From Halalkalibacillus sediminis (GTDB lineage Bacteria; Bacillota; Bacilli; Bacillales; Alkalibacillaceae): DNA of 64,000 nucleotides. The notes under the pieces are model-generated. The model searched no databases. It saw only the letters and a list, made by a program, of their open reading frames with translations, and had not been told where the DNA came from. Made by a program: the position numbers and the translations under genes. This document shows positions 43,760-54,174 of the stretch, piece after piece. The stretch's first letter is position 1, and each line of letters starts with the position of its first letter. The stretch lies in the NCBI RefSeq assembly GCF_002844535.1, contig NZ_PJNH01000001.1, positions 62,001 through 126,000 on the forward strand, written 5' to 3'.

Positions 43760-44899
43760 ATGGGCAGCAGTTATTTACAAGAAGAACACTACATGTTTCG
43801 TGACTCCCTACGAAAATTTTTAGAAAAAGAAGCGGTTCCTTTTTACGAAGATTGGGAAGAGGAGAGGATGATTCCTCGAAAGCTATGGACGAAGATGGGT
43901 GATAATGGTTTCCTATGTCCTTGGCTTGATGAGGAGTTTGGAGGATTAGGAGCAGATTTCGGCTATTCGGTTGTATTTAATGAAGAAATCGAGCGCGTAG
44001 GCACGAGCATGATCGGGTTAGGACTACATAATGATATAGTAGTTCCGTACCTGAATGACTATGGTTCTGCAGGAAAAAAAGTAGAGTGGTTACCGAAATG
44101 CGTTTCAGGTGAGTGCATAACAGCGATTGCGATGACGGAACCTGATGCAGGGTCAGATCTTGCTGGTATTAAGACTACTGCGATAAAAGATGGAGACCAT
44201 TATATTTTGAACGGTCAAAAAACCTTCATAACGAATGGTATATTAGCTGATTTGGTTGTAGTCGTGTGTAAAACTGATCCAAGCGCGGGTCATAAAGGCA
44301 TCAGTCTCTTAGTTGTAGAAGAGGGGATGGAAGGCTTTTCTAAAGGTAGAAAACTGGATAAAGTGGGTCTTCATGCACAAGACACAGCTGAATTATTTTT
44401 TGAAGATGTTAAAATTCCTGAAGAAAACTTGTTGGGTGAAGAAGGCAAAGGGTTTTATTACTTGATGGAGAAATTACAGCAAGAGCGATTGATTGTCGGA
44501 ATCAGCGGCCAGGTTGCTGCTGAAGAAATGTTAGAAATGACCATGGATTACGTTAAGGAGAGAAAAGCTTTCGGAAAGCGTGTATCACAATTTCAAAATA
44601 CACAATTCAAAATAGCCGAAACGGCAACGGAAATAAAAATTGGTCGGACATTCTTAGATGATGTGATTTCTAAACATATGGATGGAGAAGAAGTTGTCAC
44701 GGAAGTATCAATGGCTAAGTGGTGGATCACAGATATGGCGAGACGGACCGCAAATACTTGTATGCAATTGCACGGTGGATATGGCTATATGGAGGAATAT
44801 CCGATTGCACGCAGGTATCGGGATATACCTGTTTCTTCTATTTATGCAGGGACGAACGATATCATGAAAAATATTATCGCGAAAAATATGGGGTTATAA
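43760..44899 (+). CDS. Acyl-CoA dehydrogenase
   Basis: A 379-residue flavoenzyme with the three-domain ACAD pattern: helical N-domain, the CITAIAMTEPDAGSDLAGIKT FAD/substrate segment in its two parts (about residues 117-137), QKTFITNG, and the C-terminal MQLHGGYGYMEEYP and YAGTNDIMKNIIA. In the last motif the YEGT catalytic Glu of short/medium-chain enzymes is Ala; the QERL glutamate (about residue 243) is in the position used by long-chain and isovaleryl-CoA dehydrogenases, so the base is probably there. It starts beta-oxidation and passes electrons to ETF. No FadR site is seen upstream. Confidence 0.92.
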   Translation: MGSSYLQEEHYMFRDSLRKFLEKEAVPFYEDWEEERMIPRKLWTKMGDNGFLCPWLDEEFGGLGADFGYSVVFNEEIERVGTSMIGLGLHNDIVVPYLNDYGSAGKKVEWLPKCVSGECITAIAMTEPDAGSDLAGIKTTAIKDGDHYILNGQKTFITNGILADLVVVVCKTDPSAGHKGISLLVVEEGMEGFSKGRKLDKVGLHAQDTAELFFEDVKIPEENLLGEEGKGFYYLMEKLQQERLIVGISGQVAAEEMLEMTMDYVKERKAFGKRVSQFQNTQFKIAETATEIKIGRTFLDDVISKHMDGEEVVTEVSMAKWWITDMARRTANTCMQLHGGYGYMEEYPIARRYRDIPVSSIYAGTNDIMKNIIAKNMGL

Positions 44900-44913
44900 T
44901 CAGTAAAGCACAG

Positions 44914-44952
44914 GCGCTCGTGTATTGTCTCTGAAGAGAATACACCGAGCGC
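44914..44952. repeat. Long GC-rich hairpin without a T run
   Basis: GCGCTCGTGTATT (44914-44926) pairs with AATACA-C-CGAGCGC (44939-44952) through 13 base pairs with one bulged base around a 12-base loop. It follows the acyl-CoA dehydrogenase gene; the absence of a following T run argues against a simple terminator, and it may stabilise the message 3' end. The rest of 44953-45052 shows nothing further. Confidence 0.6.
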
Positions 44953-45052
44953 GGAACGTCCATAGACTGATAACAAAATCTATAGATTGCTTCGTGAAAG
45001 CATCTGGGATCAGCACTTTTATAAAACCTTTAGAACTTCAGTAGCCCTTGAG

Positions 45053-45154
45053 CTATAAATATGAAAAAAGTACCGGGATCAGCAAAATAAGAATTGAACC
45101 AACAGCAGTTACAGATACAACTTTTATTACATCTTTTTTCTCATCTTCTTTCAG
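45053..45154 (-). CDS. Possible 33-residue membrane peptide, CTG start
   Basis: After GAGGTGA, a CTG codon opens a 34-codon frame reading KEDEKKDVIKVVSVTAVGS followed by ILILLIPVLFSYL and a stop. The charged head plus one hydrophobic helix is typical of a small membrane peptide. It is 36 bases downstream of the 3-hydroxyacyl-CoA dehydrogenase gene and on the same strand, so it would be the third gene of that operon. CTG initiation is rare, and no ATG/GTG/TTG is available in frame. Function unknown. Confidence 0.45.
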   Translation of the reverse strand: MKEDEKKDVIKVVSVTAVGSILILLIPVLFSYL

Positions 45155-45190
45155 AAAATCACCTCATAACAATTGTTAATTTGAAACAAA

Positions 45191-45961
45191 TTATTTCGGA
45201 GGCATTCGAATAGCTCCGTCCAGACGGATCACTTCACCGTTCAACATCGGATTATCTATAATACTCTCAACAAGACGAGCATATTCTTCTGGCTTTCCTA
45301 ACCGTGGAGGGAAAGGTGTCATTTCACCAAGAGCACTTCTAGCTTTTTCAGGTAATGAAGAAAGAATAGGTGTATCAAAAGATCCCGGCGCTATCGTCAT
45401 GACTCGAATTCCTAGTTTAGAAAGGTCCCGCGCGATTGGTAAGGTCATTCCCACGATTCCGCCTTTTGATGCACTATATGCTGCTTGACCTATTTGCCCG
45501 TCATATGCCGCAATAGAAGCTGTATTTATGATTATTCCACGCTCACGATTCTCATCAGCGTCATTATCACTTATCTGCTTAGCAGCCAAGCGAATGACAT
45601 TGAATGTTCCAATAAGATTGACATGGATTACTTTTTGGAAAGTTTCTAAGTCATGTACTCCTTTGCTACTCACTGTTTTCTCGGCTGCACCTATACCGGC
45701 ACAGTTAACAGCCAAGTGGAGTTCGCCCCATTTGTCCACTGCTATTTTAATAGCTTGTAAGACACTTTCTTCCTCCGTCACATCTGTGTGTGCAAAGACA
45801 GCTTTTTCCTGCCCTAGATCGTCTGTAAGCTCTTTTCCTTTCTGTACTTGTACGTCGGCAATTACGACTTTTGCACCCTTAGCAACCAAGTGACGGGCAG
45901 TAGCTTCTCCTAACCCAGAAGCCCCTCCCGTTACAATGGCAACCTTATCTGTTACGTTCAT
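45191..45961 (-). CDS. 3-hydroxyacyl-CoA dehydrogenase, SDR family (type II)
   Basis: A 256-residue short-chain dehydrogenase: NAD-binding TGGASGLG (about residues 11-18), Asp36-type ADVQ, NCAG, catalytic Ser in [16 protein letters not shown] (Tyr about 162, Lys 166), and the substrate-side ending [17 protein letters not shown]. This ending and the overall match point to the HSD17B10-like 3-hydroxyacyl-CoA dehydrogenases that oxidise 3-hydroxyacyl-CoA in beta-oxidation or branched-chain breakdown. It overlaps the thiolase stop by one base (TAATG), so the two are coupled. Confidence 0.88.
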   Translation of the reverse strand: MNVTDKVAIVTGGASGLGEATARHLVAKGAKVVIADVQVQKGKELTDDLGQEKAVFAHTDVTEEESVLQAIKIAVDKWGELHLAVNCAGIGAAEKTVSSKGVHDLETFQKVIHVNLIGTFNVIRLAAKQISDNDADENRERGIIINTASIAAYDGQIGQAAYSASKGGIVGMTLPIARDLSKLGIRVMTIAPGSFDTPILSSLPEKARSALGEMTPFPPRLGKPEEYARLVESIIDNPMLNGEVIRLDGAIRMPPK

Positions 45962-47124
45962 TAATTTTCCTCCTGGTCCAATCTTTCAATTATTGTCGCA
46001 TTTGCCATGCCGTGTCCTTCACACATGGTTTGTAGACCGTATCTACCACCAGTGCGTTCAAGCTCATGAATCATCGTAGTCATCAGCTTTGCACCACTTG
46101 CTCCTAAAGGATGACCTAACGCAATAGCACCACCGTTAACATTCAATTTTTTAGAGTCAGCACCAGTCTCCTCCAACCAGGCCAATGGAACAGGAGCGAA
46201 TGCTTCATTTACTTCGAATAAATCGATGTCATCAATCGTCAGACCTGCTTTTTCTAAAACTTTCTTAGTTGCAGGTATAGGTCCTGTTAGCATTAAAGTT
46301 GGGTCAGATCCAACCACGGTTCGAGCGATCACTTTAAATCGTGGCTTGTAACCTAGTTCTTCAGCCTTTTCTTTAGACATCAGCAAAAGGGCTGCAGAAC
46401 CATCACTAATCTGACTAGCATTTCCTGCATGAATGACGCCATCTTCTTTGAAGACCGGTTTGAGTTTTGAGATGTTGTCCATGTGCGCATCTTCGCGTGG
46501 ACCTTCGTCAATTTTCATCCTTTGCTTAGTGCCATCACTCATAGTTACTTCTATCGGAAAGGTTTCTTTATCAAAACGACCTTCATCAATGGCTCTAAGT
46601 GCCAGTAAATGGCTACGGTACGCGAATTCATCCAATTGTTTTCGGGAAAAACCCCATTTTTCTGCGATTCGTTCAGCTGATAATCCTTGGTTGATCATTT
46701 CGTATTTTTCTGTAAGCTTTGGACTCATTGTAGCCCCATTTAAGTTTGAAAACATCGGAACTCTAGACATACTTTCAACACCTGCTGCAATCACTACGTC
46801 CATATCGCCACTAAGGATGGCTTGTGACGCAAAATGTACAGCTTGTTGACTGGAACCACACTGTCTGTCGATCGTCGTACCTGGGACTTCCTGTGGTAGT
46901 CCAGCAATCAGGGAGGCAAGTCTCCCTATGTCAGAAGCTTGTTCACCTGATTGTGTGACACAACCCATAATGACATCTTCAATTAACGATGGGTCGATAT
47001 CTGAACGATTCAACAACTCACGTAAGGTTTTGGCTGCTAATTCATCAGGTCTAATTTCACTTAATAGTCCATTTCTTTTTCCAACTGGTGTACGCACTGC
47101 TTCAACAATCACTACTTCTCGCAT
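45961..47124 (-). CDS. Acetyl-CoA C-acyltransferase (thiolase)
   Basis: A 387-residue thiolase. Nucleophile Cys89 in [25 protein letters not shown], base His in [17 protein letters not shown] (about residues 334-350) and second catalytic Cys in [12 protein letters not shown]. It performs the last step of beta-oxidation, thiolysis of 3-ketoacyl-CoA to acetyl-CoA. Together with the SDR downstream it supplies steps three and four, and the acyl-CoA dehydrogenase at 43760 step one; an enoyl-CoA hydratase is not in the window. RBS GGGAG. Confidence 0.93.
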   Translation of the reverse strand: MREVVIVEAVRTPVGKRNGLLSEIRPDELAAKTLRELLNRSDIDPSLIEDVIMGCVTQSGEQASDIGRLASLIAGLPQEVPGTTIDRQCGSSQQAVHFASQAILSGDMDVVIAAGVESMSRVPMFSNLNGATMSPKLTEKYEMINQGLSAERIAEKWGFSRKQLDEFAYRSHLLALRAIDEGRFDKETFPIEVTMSDGTKQRMKIDEGPREDAHMDNISKLKPVFKEDGVIHAGNASQISDGSAALLLMSKEKAEELGYKPRFKVIARTVVGSDPTLMLTGPIPATKKVLEKAGLTIDDIDLFEVNEAFAPVPLAWLEETGADSKKLNVNGGAIALGHPLGASGAKLMTTMIHELERTGGRYGLQTMCEGHGMANATIIERLDQEEN

Positions 47125-47241
47125 GTATGATACTCCCTTCTTTACCTATATCACATTATAACAATTTCTCTAATTGTCTGAAAAAGTTTTAATGAAATTC
47201 AAAATTTCTATGAGAATCGTGGTGTCGTTAAAGTACATGTT

Positions 47242-47270
47242 TTGTCGAAGTGACTCGACTATATTATAAT
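47242..47270 (+). promoter_or_regulatory. Sigma-A type promoter upstream of pbpF with internal inverted repeat
   Basis: TTGTCG (47242-47247), 17 bases, TATAAT (47265-47270). The stretch GTCGA-AGTGAC-TCGAC (47244-47259) is a perfect 5-bp inverted repeat that starts in the -35 and lies in the spacer, a position fit for a regulator. Confidence 0.6.
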
Positions 47271-47355
47271 AGTAGTTAGTTTTAATGGAGAAGTATCGAA
47301 AAAGGTGTATGAATTATATGCTCAAAAGGTTTACGGGGTGGAAGTATTGACAATC

Positions 47356-49506
47356 ATGAAACGTCTTCGAGAAAAAGTTCCTAGAAAATGGAAGTGGATA
47401 GCGTATAGCTTAATAGGTTTATTCATACTGAGCATTATCGGTTATTTAACTATTCTATTAGGCGGACGATTTGTGGTTGATGAAAAACATTTTATCTTTT
47501 CAGAATCGACTGTTCTTCAAAATGAAGAGGGAGAAGAAATTATCAAGTTATACGACGAAAATCGTACATATGCACCGATTGAATCAATCCCTGACCATGT
47601 CAAAGATGCTTTTGTTGCTATTGAAGACCATCGTTTTTATGACCATAGTGGAGTGGACCTACAAGCTATTTTGCGTGCGGTTTACGTAGACGTAGTGACA
47701 TGGAGTAAAGCTGAAGGAGCAAGCACGATTACTCAACAATTAGTTAAAAACACTTCTCTTACAAGTGATAAATCTTGGCTAAGAAAAACGAAAGAAGCGA
47801 TGGGTGCGATTTATTTAGAACAAGAGAAGTCGAAGGAAGAGATACTGGAGTATTATTTGAATGAAATTTACTTCGGCCATGGAATATATGGGGTTGAAGA
47901 AGCGGCACAACATTTTTATTCGAAGCCTGTATCTGAACTAGACATTTCAGAGGGAGCAATGCTTGCTGCACTACCAAAAGCGCCTAATAATTATTCCCCT
48001 CTTATTGATCCTGAAGCAGCTTTGGATCGAAGGAATGTCGTATTATCTAGAATGTATGAACTAAATATGATCGATGCTGAAACGTCTATCAGAGCGCGTG
48101 GAAAAACATTAGGTTTGAATCAAAGTGAACAGGAAGATCAACCTTTTATTAATAGTTACATTGATATAGTGCTTAATGAGGTAGAAGAAGATTATCATCT
48201 ATCTCGTAATGAAATATATACTGGTGGCTATGAGATTACTATAGGCTTAGATTTAAAAGCTCAAGAGATGGCCTATAAAGAGTTACAAAAGGATGAGTAT
48301 TTTCAAGGTTCCCAAGGTAACATTCAGTCATCTGTCGTCATTGTAAATCAATCAAACGGTTTGATCCGAGCTGCTATTGGAGGCAGGGAATATCAACGAG
48401 GCGATTTGAACCGTGTGCAAGTTAAAAGGCAGCCAGGATCTACATTGAAACCTCTTGTCGTCTATGGGCCTGCACTTGAGGAGGGAGTATATGAACCTTA
48501 CTCCCTTGTTGAGGACAAACAAGTAGACTATGATGGTTATTCACCGTCCAATGCAGATGGGACATATGAAGGTGAGATGACTCTTTACGATGCATTGCTT
48601 AAATCCAAAAATACACCTGCTGTTAATATTCTGAATGAACTGGGTGTGGCGCATGGTAAAGAGTATTTGAATGAGGTAGGAATTGACTTACAAGAGGATG
48701 GATTAGCAATAGCCCTTGGAGGTTTGGAAGAAGGGTTGACGCCTCTACAATTAGCCGGATTGTACCGTACATTTTACAACCAGGGGGAATATATTGAACC
48801 TTACAGTATTGTTGAAGTAAAAGGTAGGGACGGAAACGTATTGGATGTTGATCGCCCAGAACCTGAACAACTTTTTTCACCACAAACCTCTTGGTATCTG
48901 ACCCGTATGCTAGAAGCAGTAGTTAATGAAGGGACCGGTCAAGATGGTAGTTACCCCAAAGCTCTAGCTGGGAAAACAGGATCTACTCAACATCCACAGG
49001 TTCAGGGAGCCTATAGAGATGCGTGGTTTATAGGGTATAACCCAGAATATACGATATCAACCTGGATCGGTTATGACCAAGCGAATGAAGATAATTATTT
49101 AACCACTGGTAGCTCAGCACCGACGAGATTGTCAAAAGCAATACTTTCTAGTTTAGATGAAACGAAAGATTTCTCCTTATCTTTCGAACGGCCGGAAGGT
49201 GTTGAGGAACTGGAAGATCCCGTTCGATTACCTACTTTAACGAATTTTTCAGCTGATTTGTCGTTCGGAATTCTAGATGGACTATTCATAGAATTGACTT
49301 GGGACAGAGCGTCAGATGAGAGAATTGAATATCATATATACAAGAATTCTGGTGAAGAACCTACATATGTAGGAAAAACAACAGGTAAAGGCAGATATAA
49401 AGTGCAAACCCTTGGCTTCATGAATAACCCAACATTTTATGTAATACCAGTTAATCCATTAACTGGTCAGGAGGGCGAACCCTCTAATACAGATAGCGCC
49501 TATTAG
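47356..49506 (+). CDS. pbpF: Class A penicillin-binding protein PbpF (PBP1F type)
   Basis: A 716-residue bifunctional PBP: cytoplasmic basic tail, one transmembrane helix (about residues 17-38), glycosyltransferase domain with EDHRFYDHSGVD, GASTITQQLVKN and LNEIYFGHGIYG, transpeptidase domain with active Ser in PGSTLKP (SxxK), SKN (SxN) and GKTGST (KTG), and a C-terminal fibronectin-like domain. It polymerises and cross-links peptidoglycan. B. subtilis PbpF is made in sporulation and vegetative growth. Start uncertain: ATG 47356 or the TTG at 47347, which is nearer to GGGGTGG. Precedes the hem genes as in B. subtilis. Confidence 0.93.
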   Translation: MKRLREKVPRKWKWIAYSLIGLFILSIIGYLTILLGGRFVVDEKHFIFSESTVLQNEEGEEIIKLYDENRTYAPIESIPDHVKDAFVAIEDHRFYDHSGVDLQAILRAVYVDVVTWSKAEGASTITQQLVKNTSLTSDKSWLRKTKEAMGAIYLEQEKSKEEILEYYLNEIYFGHGIYGVEEAAQHFYSKPVSELDISEGAMLAALPKAPNNYSPLIDPEAALDRRNVVLSRMYELNMIDAETSIRARGKTLGLNQSEQEDQPFINSYIDIVLNEVEEDYHLSRNEIYTGGYEITIGLDLKAQEMAYKELQKDEYFQGSQGNIQSSVVIVNQSNGLIRAAIGGREYQRGDLNRVQVKRQPGSTLKPLVVYGPALEEGVYEPYSLVEDKQVDYDGYSPSNADGTYEGEMTLYDALLKSKNTPAVNILNELGVAHGKEYLNEVGIDLQEDGLAIALGGLEEGLTPLQLAGLYRTFYNQGEYIEPYSIVEVKGRDGNVLDVDRPEPEQLFSPQTSWYLTRMLEAVVNEGTGQDGSYPKALAGKTGSTQHPQVQGAYRDAWFIGYNPEYTISTWIGYDQANEDNYLTTGSSAPTRLSKAILSSLDETKDFSLSFERPEGVEELEDPVRLPTLTNFSADLSFGILDGLFIELTWDRASDERIEYHIYKNSGEEPTYVGKTTGKGRYKVQTLGFMNNPTFYVIPVNPLTGQEGEPSNTDSAY

Positions 49507-49564
49507 AAAAAGATATTAGTAAAATAACCTAAAAAAACTGAGCCGTAGAAAGAGATGAGAAGAT

Positions 49565-50683
49565 ATGCGACTAGTTAGTATAACTGATTTGAGAGCTGGC
49601 ATGGTAGTAGCAAAATCAACTTACATGCAAGATGGCCGTCTTTTACTCGGGGAAGATGTTGAACTAAGTGACCGTTTGATCGAGAAGGTTAAAAACTCGA
49701 GCCTTGGAAGTGTTTATATCAAAGATGATCGTGTAGAAGACTTTGTTATAAACGAGAATATTCCAGAACCACTGAAAAGGCAGGCTGCAAATGCGTTAGA
49801 AAATTCTTTTAGACCCATGAAAACTAAAAAAGATAACAGTCAACTGGTGCATCTGGAAATGAAACCAATCGAGAATGTGTTGGACGAATTGCTGGATGAA
49901 GTGAGAGGGTTAGATGGATTACTAGAACTCATAGCTAACACTTATCACTATGACTTATACGTATTTTCACATTCAGTAAATGTAGCCTTATATTCACTGA
50001 TGGTAGGAAAAGAAATTAAATTGACTCCAAAGAAGTTGAAGCGACTGGGAATGAGTGCACTACTTCATGATATCGGAAAGATGATGGCTCCAGTAGATAT
50101 TTTGAACAAGCCTGGTGCTTTGACGGACGAAGAGTATGAAACCATCAAGAAGCATGCCCAAAATGGTTATGATATTCTAAGTCAACAAATGGTCTTTTCA
50201 CCAGATGTTTTAAGAGGCGTAGCTGAACACCATGAGCGATTAGATGGTTCTGGTTATCCGAAAGGTTTGACGGAAGATGAAATCCACTTGTTTGGAAAGA
50301 TCATCGCAATTGCGGATGTATATGACGCTATGACTTCTCATCGTGTTTATCGGGATCCGATGTTGCCACAGGATGTTTTGGAGTTTTTACTAGCAGGTGC
50401 AACAAAATTGTTTGATCCTGAACTGGTCAAAGCTTTCAACCGTTCTGTAGCCATCTACCCGAAAGGTGTAACCGTTCAATTGTCTACGGGGGAAGTAGGA
50501 GTAGTAATCGAAAATCATTACAATTTCCCGTTACGACCTAAAGTGTTGGTTATCGAAAATGCTTCACACGTCTCATTAGATCAGCCAAAAGTTTGTGATT
50601 TAGTGGAGAGGGAGCACCTGACGACTTTCATCGTAGGCTGTGAATCTATGGGTATGAAAAGCAAGGAATCTCTAGCAAAATAA
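49565..50683 (+). CDS. HD-GYP domain phosphodiesterase-like protein
   Basis: A 372-residue protein: an N-terminal small domain (about 1-90, SITDLRAGMVVAKSTY, DUF3391-like), then HD-GYP domain (about 120-300) with HSVNVALYSL, LLHDIGKMMAPVDILNKPG (HD at about 168-169), HHERLDGSGYPKG (about 222-234, the GYP loop) and IADVYDAMTS. All metal ligands seem kept. HD-GYP enzymes hydrolyse cyclic di-GMP. There is no membrane or receiver domain. It lies between pbpF and hemE, 58 bases after pbpF, and may be read with it. Confidence 0.88.
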   Translation: MRLVSITDLRAGMVVAKSTYMQDGRLLLGEDVELSDRLIEKVKNSSLGSVYIKDDRVEDFVINENIPEPLKRQAANALENSFRPMKTKKDNSQLVHLEMKPIENVLDELLDEVRGLDGLLELIANTYHYDLYVFSHSVNVALYSLMVGKEIKLTPKKLKRLGMSALLHDIGKMMAPVDILNKPGALTDEEYETIKKHAQNGYDILSQQMVFSPDVLRGVAEHHERLDGSGYPKGLTEDEIHLFGKIIAIADVYDAMTSHRVYRDPMLPQDVLEFLLAGATKLFDPELVKAFNRSVAIYPKGVTVQLSTGEVGVVIENHYNFPLRPKVLVIENASHVSLDQPKVCDLVEREHLTTFIVGCESMGMKSKESLAK

Positions 50684-50803
50684 TTGAGTTTATCAGTATA
50701 CGTGGCGAATTCATGACATTTGAATGGAATTGCTATACAGTCAAAACAAATTGATTTATAGTGAAATTGACAAGAATGATACGTGTTTGAAAGGTGAGTC
50801 TAG

Positions 50804-51835
50804 ATGAAATCGTTTAATGATACAATACTTCGTGCATATCAAGGGGAAAAGACATCTTATACTCCATTGTGGTTTATGAGGCAAGCTGGACGTTCCCAAC
50901 CTGAATATCGTAAATTAAAAGAAAAATATTCACTATTTGAAATTACACACCAGCCAGAATTATGTGCATACGTTACCGAGTTGCCAGTTCAAAACTACCA
51001 AACTGATGCCGCAATCCTTTATAAAGACATCATGTCTCCTTTACCACCAATTGGAGTGGATGTAGAAATTAAATCAGGAATCGGTCCTGTCATTCACAAT
51101 CCTATCCGGTCGATGGAAGACATCGAGCGACTTGGTGAACTTGATCCGAAAAATGATGTCCCATATGTTCTTCAAACAATCGAATTACTTACAAAGGAAA
51201 AACTGAATGTTCCATTGATCGGTTTCAGTGGAGCTCCATTTACTTTAGCTAGCTACATGATTGAAGGTGGACCTTCTAAACAATACAACAAAACGAAAGC
51301 GATGATGTATGGACGACCTGATCTTTGGTTTGCACTGATGGACAAGTTAGGTGATCTTGTAATCACTTATACAAAAGCCCAAATCAAATCAGGTGCTAAA
51401 GCGATTCAGATTTTTGACTCTTGGGTAGGAGCCGTAAATGCTCCTGATTACCGTATGTTCATCAAACCAGTTATGGACCGGATCTTTACTGAGTTGCAAA
51501 AAGAAAATGTTCCAACGATACTGTTCGGAATTGGAGCGAATCATCTTTTATTAGAATTCAATGATCTTCCTGTAACGACTGTCGGACTTGATTGGCGAAC
51601 TTCGGTTAATGAAGCTCGTGCTATGGGGATTCAGAAATCTGTTCAAGGGAACTTGGACCCAGCAATTCTTTTAGCAGATTGGGATGTAATCGAGAAGAGA
51701 ACGAAGGAAATTCTCGACCAAGCAAGTGATCAACCAGGCTATGTCTTCAATTTGGGGCATGGTGTGTTTCCAGATATACAACCAGATACACTAAAACGAC
51801 TAGCAGCGTTTGTACATGAGTACACAGCAAAATAA
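50804..51835 (+). CDS. hemE: Uroporphyrinogen decarboxylase
   Basis: A 343-residue enzyme: [16 protein letters not shown] near residue 20 (the two Arg of the signature hold the substrate acetates), [43 protein letters not shown] and a C-terminal [15 protein letters not shown]. It converts uroporphyrinogen III to coproporphyrinogen III. First gene of hemEHY, spaced by 18 then 6 bases, which together run the coproporphyrin-dependent end of heme synthesis. Confidence 0.96.
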   Translation: MKSFNDTILRAYQGEKTSYTPLWFMRQAGRSQPEYRKLKEKYSLFEITHQPELCAYVTELPVQNYQTDAAILYKDIMSPLPPIGVDVEIKSGIGPVIHNPIRSMEDIERLGELDPKNDVPYVLQTIELLTKEKLNVPLIGFSGAPFTLASYMIEGGPSKQYNKTKAMMYGRPDLWFALMDKLGDLVITYTKAQIKSGAKAIQIFDSWVGAVNAPDYRMFIKPVMDRIFTELQKENVPTILFGIGANHLLLEFNDLPVTTVGLDWRTSVNEARAMGIQKSVQGNLDPAILLADWDVIEKRTKEILDQASDQPGYVFNLGHGVFPDIQPDTLKRLAAFVHEYTAK

Positions 51836-51853
51836 AGGAGTTGACGTGTAACA

Positions 51854-52783
51854 ATGGCAAAGAAAACGGTAGGACTACTAGTTATGGCTTATGGAACGCC
51901 ATACAAAGAAGAAGACTTAGAACGATACTATACTCACATTCGCAGAGGAAACCCTCCAACAGACGAAATGTTAGAAGACTTAAGAAGTCGCTATGAAGCA
52001 ATCGGAGGAATTTCACCACTTGCTAAAATTACAAGGCAGCAAGCTCAAGCATTAACTGGAACGTTGAACCGAGTTCAAGAGGATGTAGAATTCAAACTTT
52101 ACATCGGATTGAAGCACATCGATCCATTTATTGAAGATGCTATTGAAGAAATGAACAAAGATGGAATAGATGAAGCTTATAGCATCGTGCTAGCTCCACA
52201 CTATTCTACCTTTAGTATTAAGTCTTACAATGGAAGAGCTCAAGAAGAAGCTGATAAATATGGCATCAATCTATCTTCAGTAGAGAGTTGGTACAATGAG
52301 CCAGGATTCATCAATTACTGGAGTGAGCAAATAAATAAAGTGTATGGTTCAATGACTGAACAAGAGCGTGAAAACGCTGCATTGATTGTTTCTGCACACA
52401 GTCTCCCTGAAAAAATCATTCAAAACGGAGACCCTTACCCAGAGCAATTGAAAGAAACAGCAGACCTGATTGCTAAAGAAACTGGCATTCAAGATTATCA
52501 TATCGGCTGGCAAAGTGAAGGTAACACCCCAGACCCTTGGTTGGGCCCTGACGTGCAAGACTTGACGAAAGATTTACATGAAGAAAAAGGCTACACGACT
52601 TTTGTATATGCACCAGTTGGGTTTGTTTCTGACCATTTAGAAGTCCTATATGACAACGATTACGAATGTAAAGTTGTGTGTGATGAAATCAATGCATCTT
52701 ATTATCGTCCAGAGATGCCGAATATTCACCCGAAATTTGTGGCGACATTAGCTAAAGTCGTTTTGGACAAAATGAGAGGTTAG
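51854..52783 (+). CDS. hemH: Coproporphyrin ferrochelatase
   Basis: A 309-residue cytosolic ferrochelatase. [15 protein letters not shown] start, [11 protein letters not shown] with the catalytic His (about residue 182), [15 protein letters not shown], and [17 protein letters not shown] with the catalytic Glu (about 262). Length equals the monofunctional B. subtilis protein, with no membrane tail. In Firmicutes it inserts iron into coproporphyrin III (also named CpfC). RBS AAAGGAG. Confidence 0.95.
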   Translation: MAKKTVGLLVMAYGTPYKEEDLERYYTHIRRGNPPTDEMLEDLRSRYEAIGGISPLAKITRQQAQALTGTLNRVQEDVEFKLYIGLKHIDPFIEDAIEEMNKDGIDEAYSIVLAPHYSTFSIKSYNGRAQEEADKYGINLSSVESWYNEPGFINYWSEQINKVYGSMTEQERENAALIVSAHSLPEKIIQNGDPYPEQLKETADLIAKETGIQDYHIGWQSEGNTPDPWLGPDVQDLTKDLHEEKGYTTFVYAPVGFVSDHLEVLYDNDYECKVVCDEINASYYRPEMPNIHPKFVATLAKVVLDKMRG

Positions 52784-52789
52784 GCCGAT

Positions 52790-54169
52790 ATGGGAAAGAA
52801 TAAAATTGTAATCATCGGCGGTGGCATTACTGGGCTCACCGCCGCTTACTATTTACAAAAAGAAAATATTGATGCTGAGATTACTCTTATAGAACAGTCT
52901 GACAGGTTGGGTGGAAAAATTCAGACAGAAGAGAAAGATGGTTTTACCATAGAAAGAGGCCCGGATTCTATCTTAGAGCGTAAGCCTGCAGGAAAACGCT
53001 TGATCGAAGAATTAGGTTTAGCAGATCAAATTGTTCATAACGCTACAGGCCAAGCATTCATTTTATCTCAAGATCATCTCCACCCTATACCTAAAGGTGG
53101 CTTTATGGGAATTCCGACAAAAGTTACTCCTTATGCCTTTTCTTCTCTTTTTTCGATTTCTGGTAAAGTTGCTGCACTGAAAGACCTGGTTCGATCAAGG
53201 TCAGAAGTGGAAGGCGATATTTCTGTCGGTCAGTTTTTCCGTCGTCGTTTAGGTAATCAAGTGGTAGATAGATTGATTCACCCACTGATTTCCGGAATAT
53301 ATGCTGGTGACATCGATCGGTTAAGCTTGATGGCAACATTTCCGAACTTTTATCAATTGGAACAAAACCACCGTAGCCTGATGTTAGGACTCAAAAAAAC
53401 GATGCCTAAAAAACGCGGAGGAGCCAAGAGTGCCTTCATTACCTTGAATGGTGGTTTGCAGAAAATCGTTGATGCTCTTGAAAATGAGTTAACTTCTACA
53501 AATATTTTACGTAATACAAAGGTCAAACATATTGAGAAGAATGCTCAAAACTATACGATTCACTTGGTAGATGAAGAAGAGGTATTAGACGCAGATCATA
53601 TCGTTATGACTACGCCTCATCAAGTAACCTCGAAGATTTTCAGTCAATATGATTTTATGCATAAGTTGATGGAAGTGAAAAATACATCTGTAGCAAATGT
53701 GGTGCTAGCTTTTAATGAAAATGCTGTTCATGACCTGCCGAATGGAACAGGGTTCGTTGTTTCTCGAAAAGAACAGTACCGAATGACTGCATGCACTTGG
53801 ACACACAAAAAGTGGCCACACACGACACCAGAAGGATATGTATTGATGCGTGTATATGTAGGGAAACCTGGAGATGAAGAGTTGATTCAAGAATCAGATG
53901 AACACATCAAATCTGTAGTTCTTGAAGATCTGCAATCTGTCATCAAGATTGATGGAGATCCGATTTTCCATATGGTTACTCGTTGGAATGAAGCAATGCC
54001 ACAATATACAGTCGGTCATTTAGAAAGATTAAAAGAACTAGAAAATAAAATGGCTGAAAAACTACCCAATGTTTATTTAGCAGGGAACGCCTATCGTGGA
54101 GTAGGTATCCCTGACTGTATGGATCAAGCTGTGGCCATCGCTGATGGTATATCTAAAAAAATAAACTAA
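52790..54169 (+). CDS. hemY: Coproporphyrinogen III oxidase (FAD), HemY/CgoX
   Basis: A 459-residue FAD enzyme: dinucleotide-binding IIGGGITGLTAAYYL (about residues 8-22), GGKIQTEEKDGFTIERGPDS, GIYAGDIDRLS, and C-terminal YLAGNAYRGVGIPDCMDQA that completes the FAD site. Firmicute HemY oxidises coproporphyrinogen III to coproporphyrin III. Six bases after hemH. The hem operon ends in a terminator. Confidence 0.95.
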   Translation: MGKNKIVIIGGGITGLTAAYYLQKENIDAEITLIEQSDRLGGKIQTEEKDGFTIERGPDSILERKPAGKRLIEELGLADQIVHNATGQAFILSQDHLHPIPKGGFMGIPTKVTPYAFSSLFSISGKVAALKDLVRSRSEVEGDISVGQFFRRRLGNQVVDRLIHPLISGIYAGDIDRLSLMATFPNFYQLEQNHRSLMLGLKKTMPKKRGGAKSAFITLNGGLQKIVDALENELTSTNILRNTKVKHIEKNAQNYTIHLVDEEEVLDADHIVMTTPHQVTSKIFSQYDFMHKLMEVKNTSVANVVLAFNENAVHDLPNGTGFVVSRKEQYRMTACTWTHKKWPHTTPEGYVLMRVYVGKPGDEELIQESDEHIKSVVLEDLQSVIKIDGDPIFHMVTRWNEAMPQYTVGHLERLKELENKMAEKLPNVYLAGNAYRGVGIPDCMDQAVAIADGISKKIN

Positions 54170-54174
54170 CTAAG

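Noticed and set aside
46433-46849. 138-codon plus-strand frame opposite the thiolase gene.
   Set aside because: Shadow of a well-conserved enzyme, no start signal.
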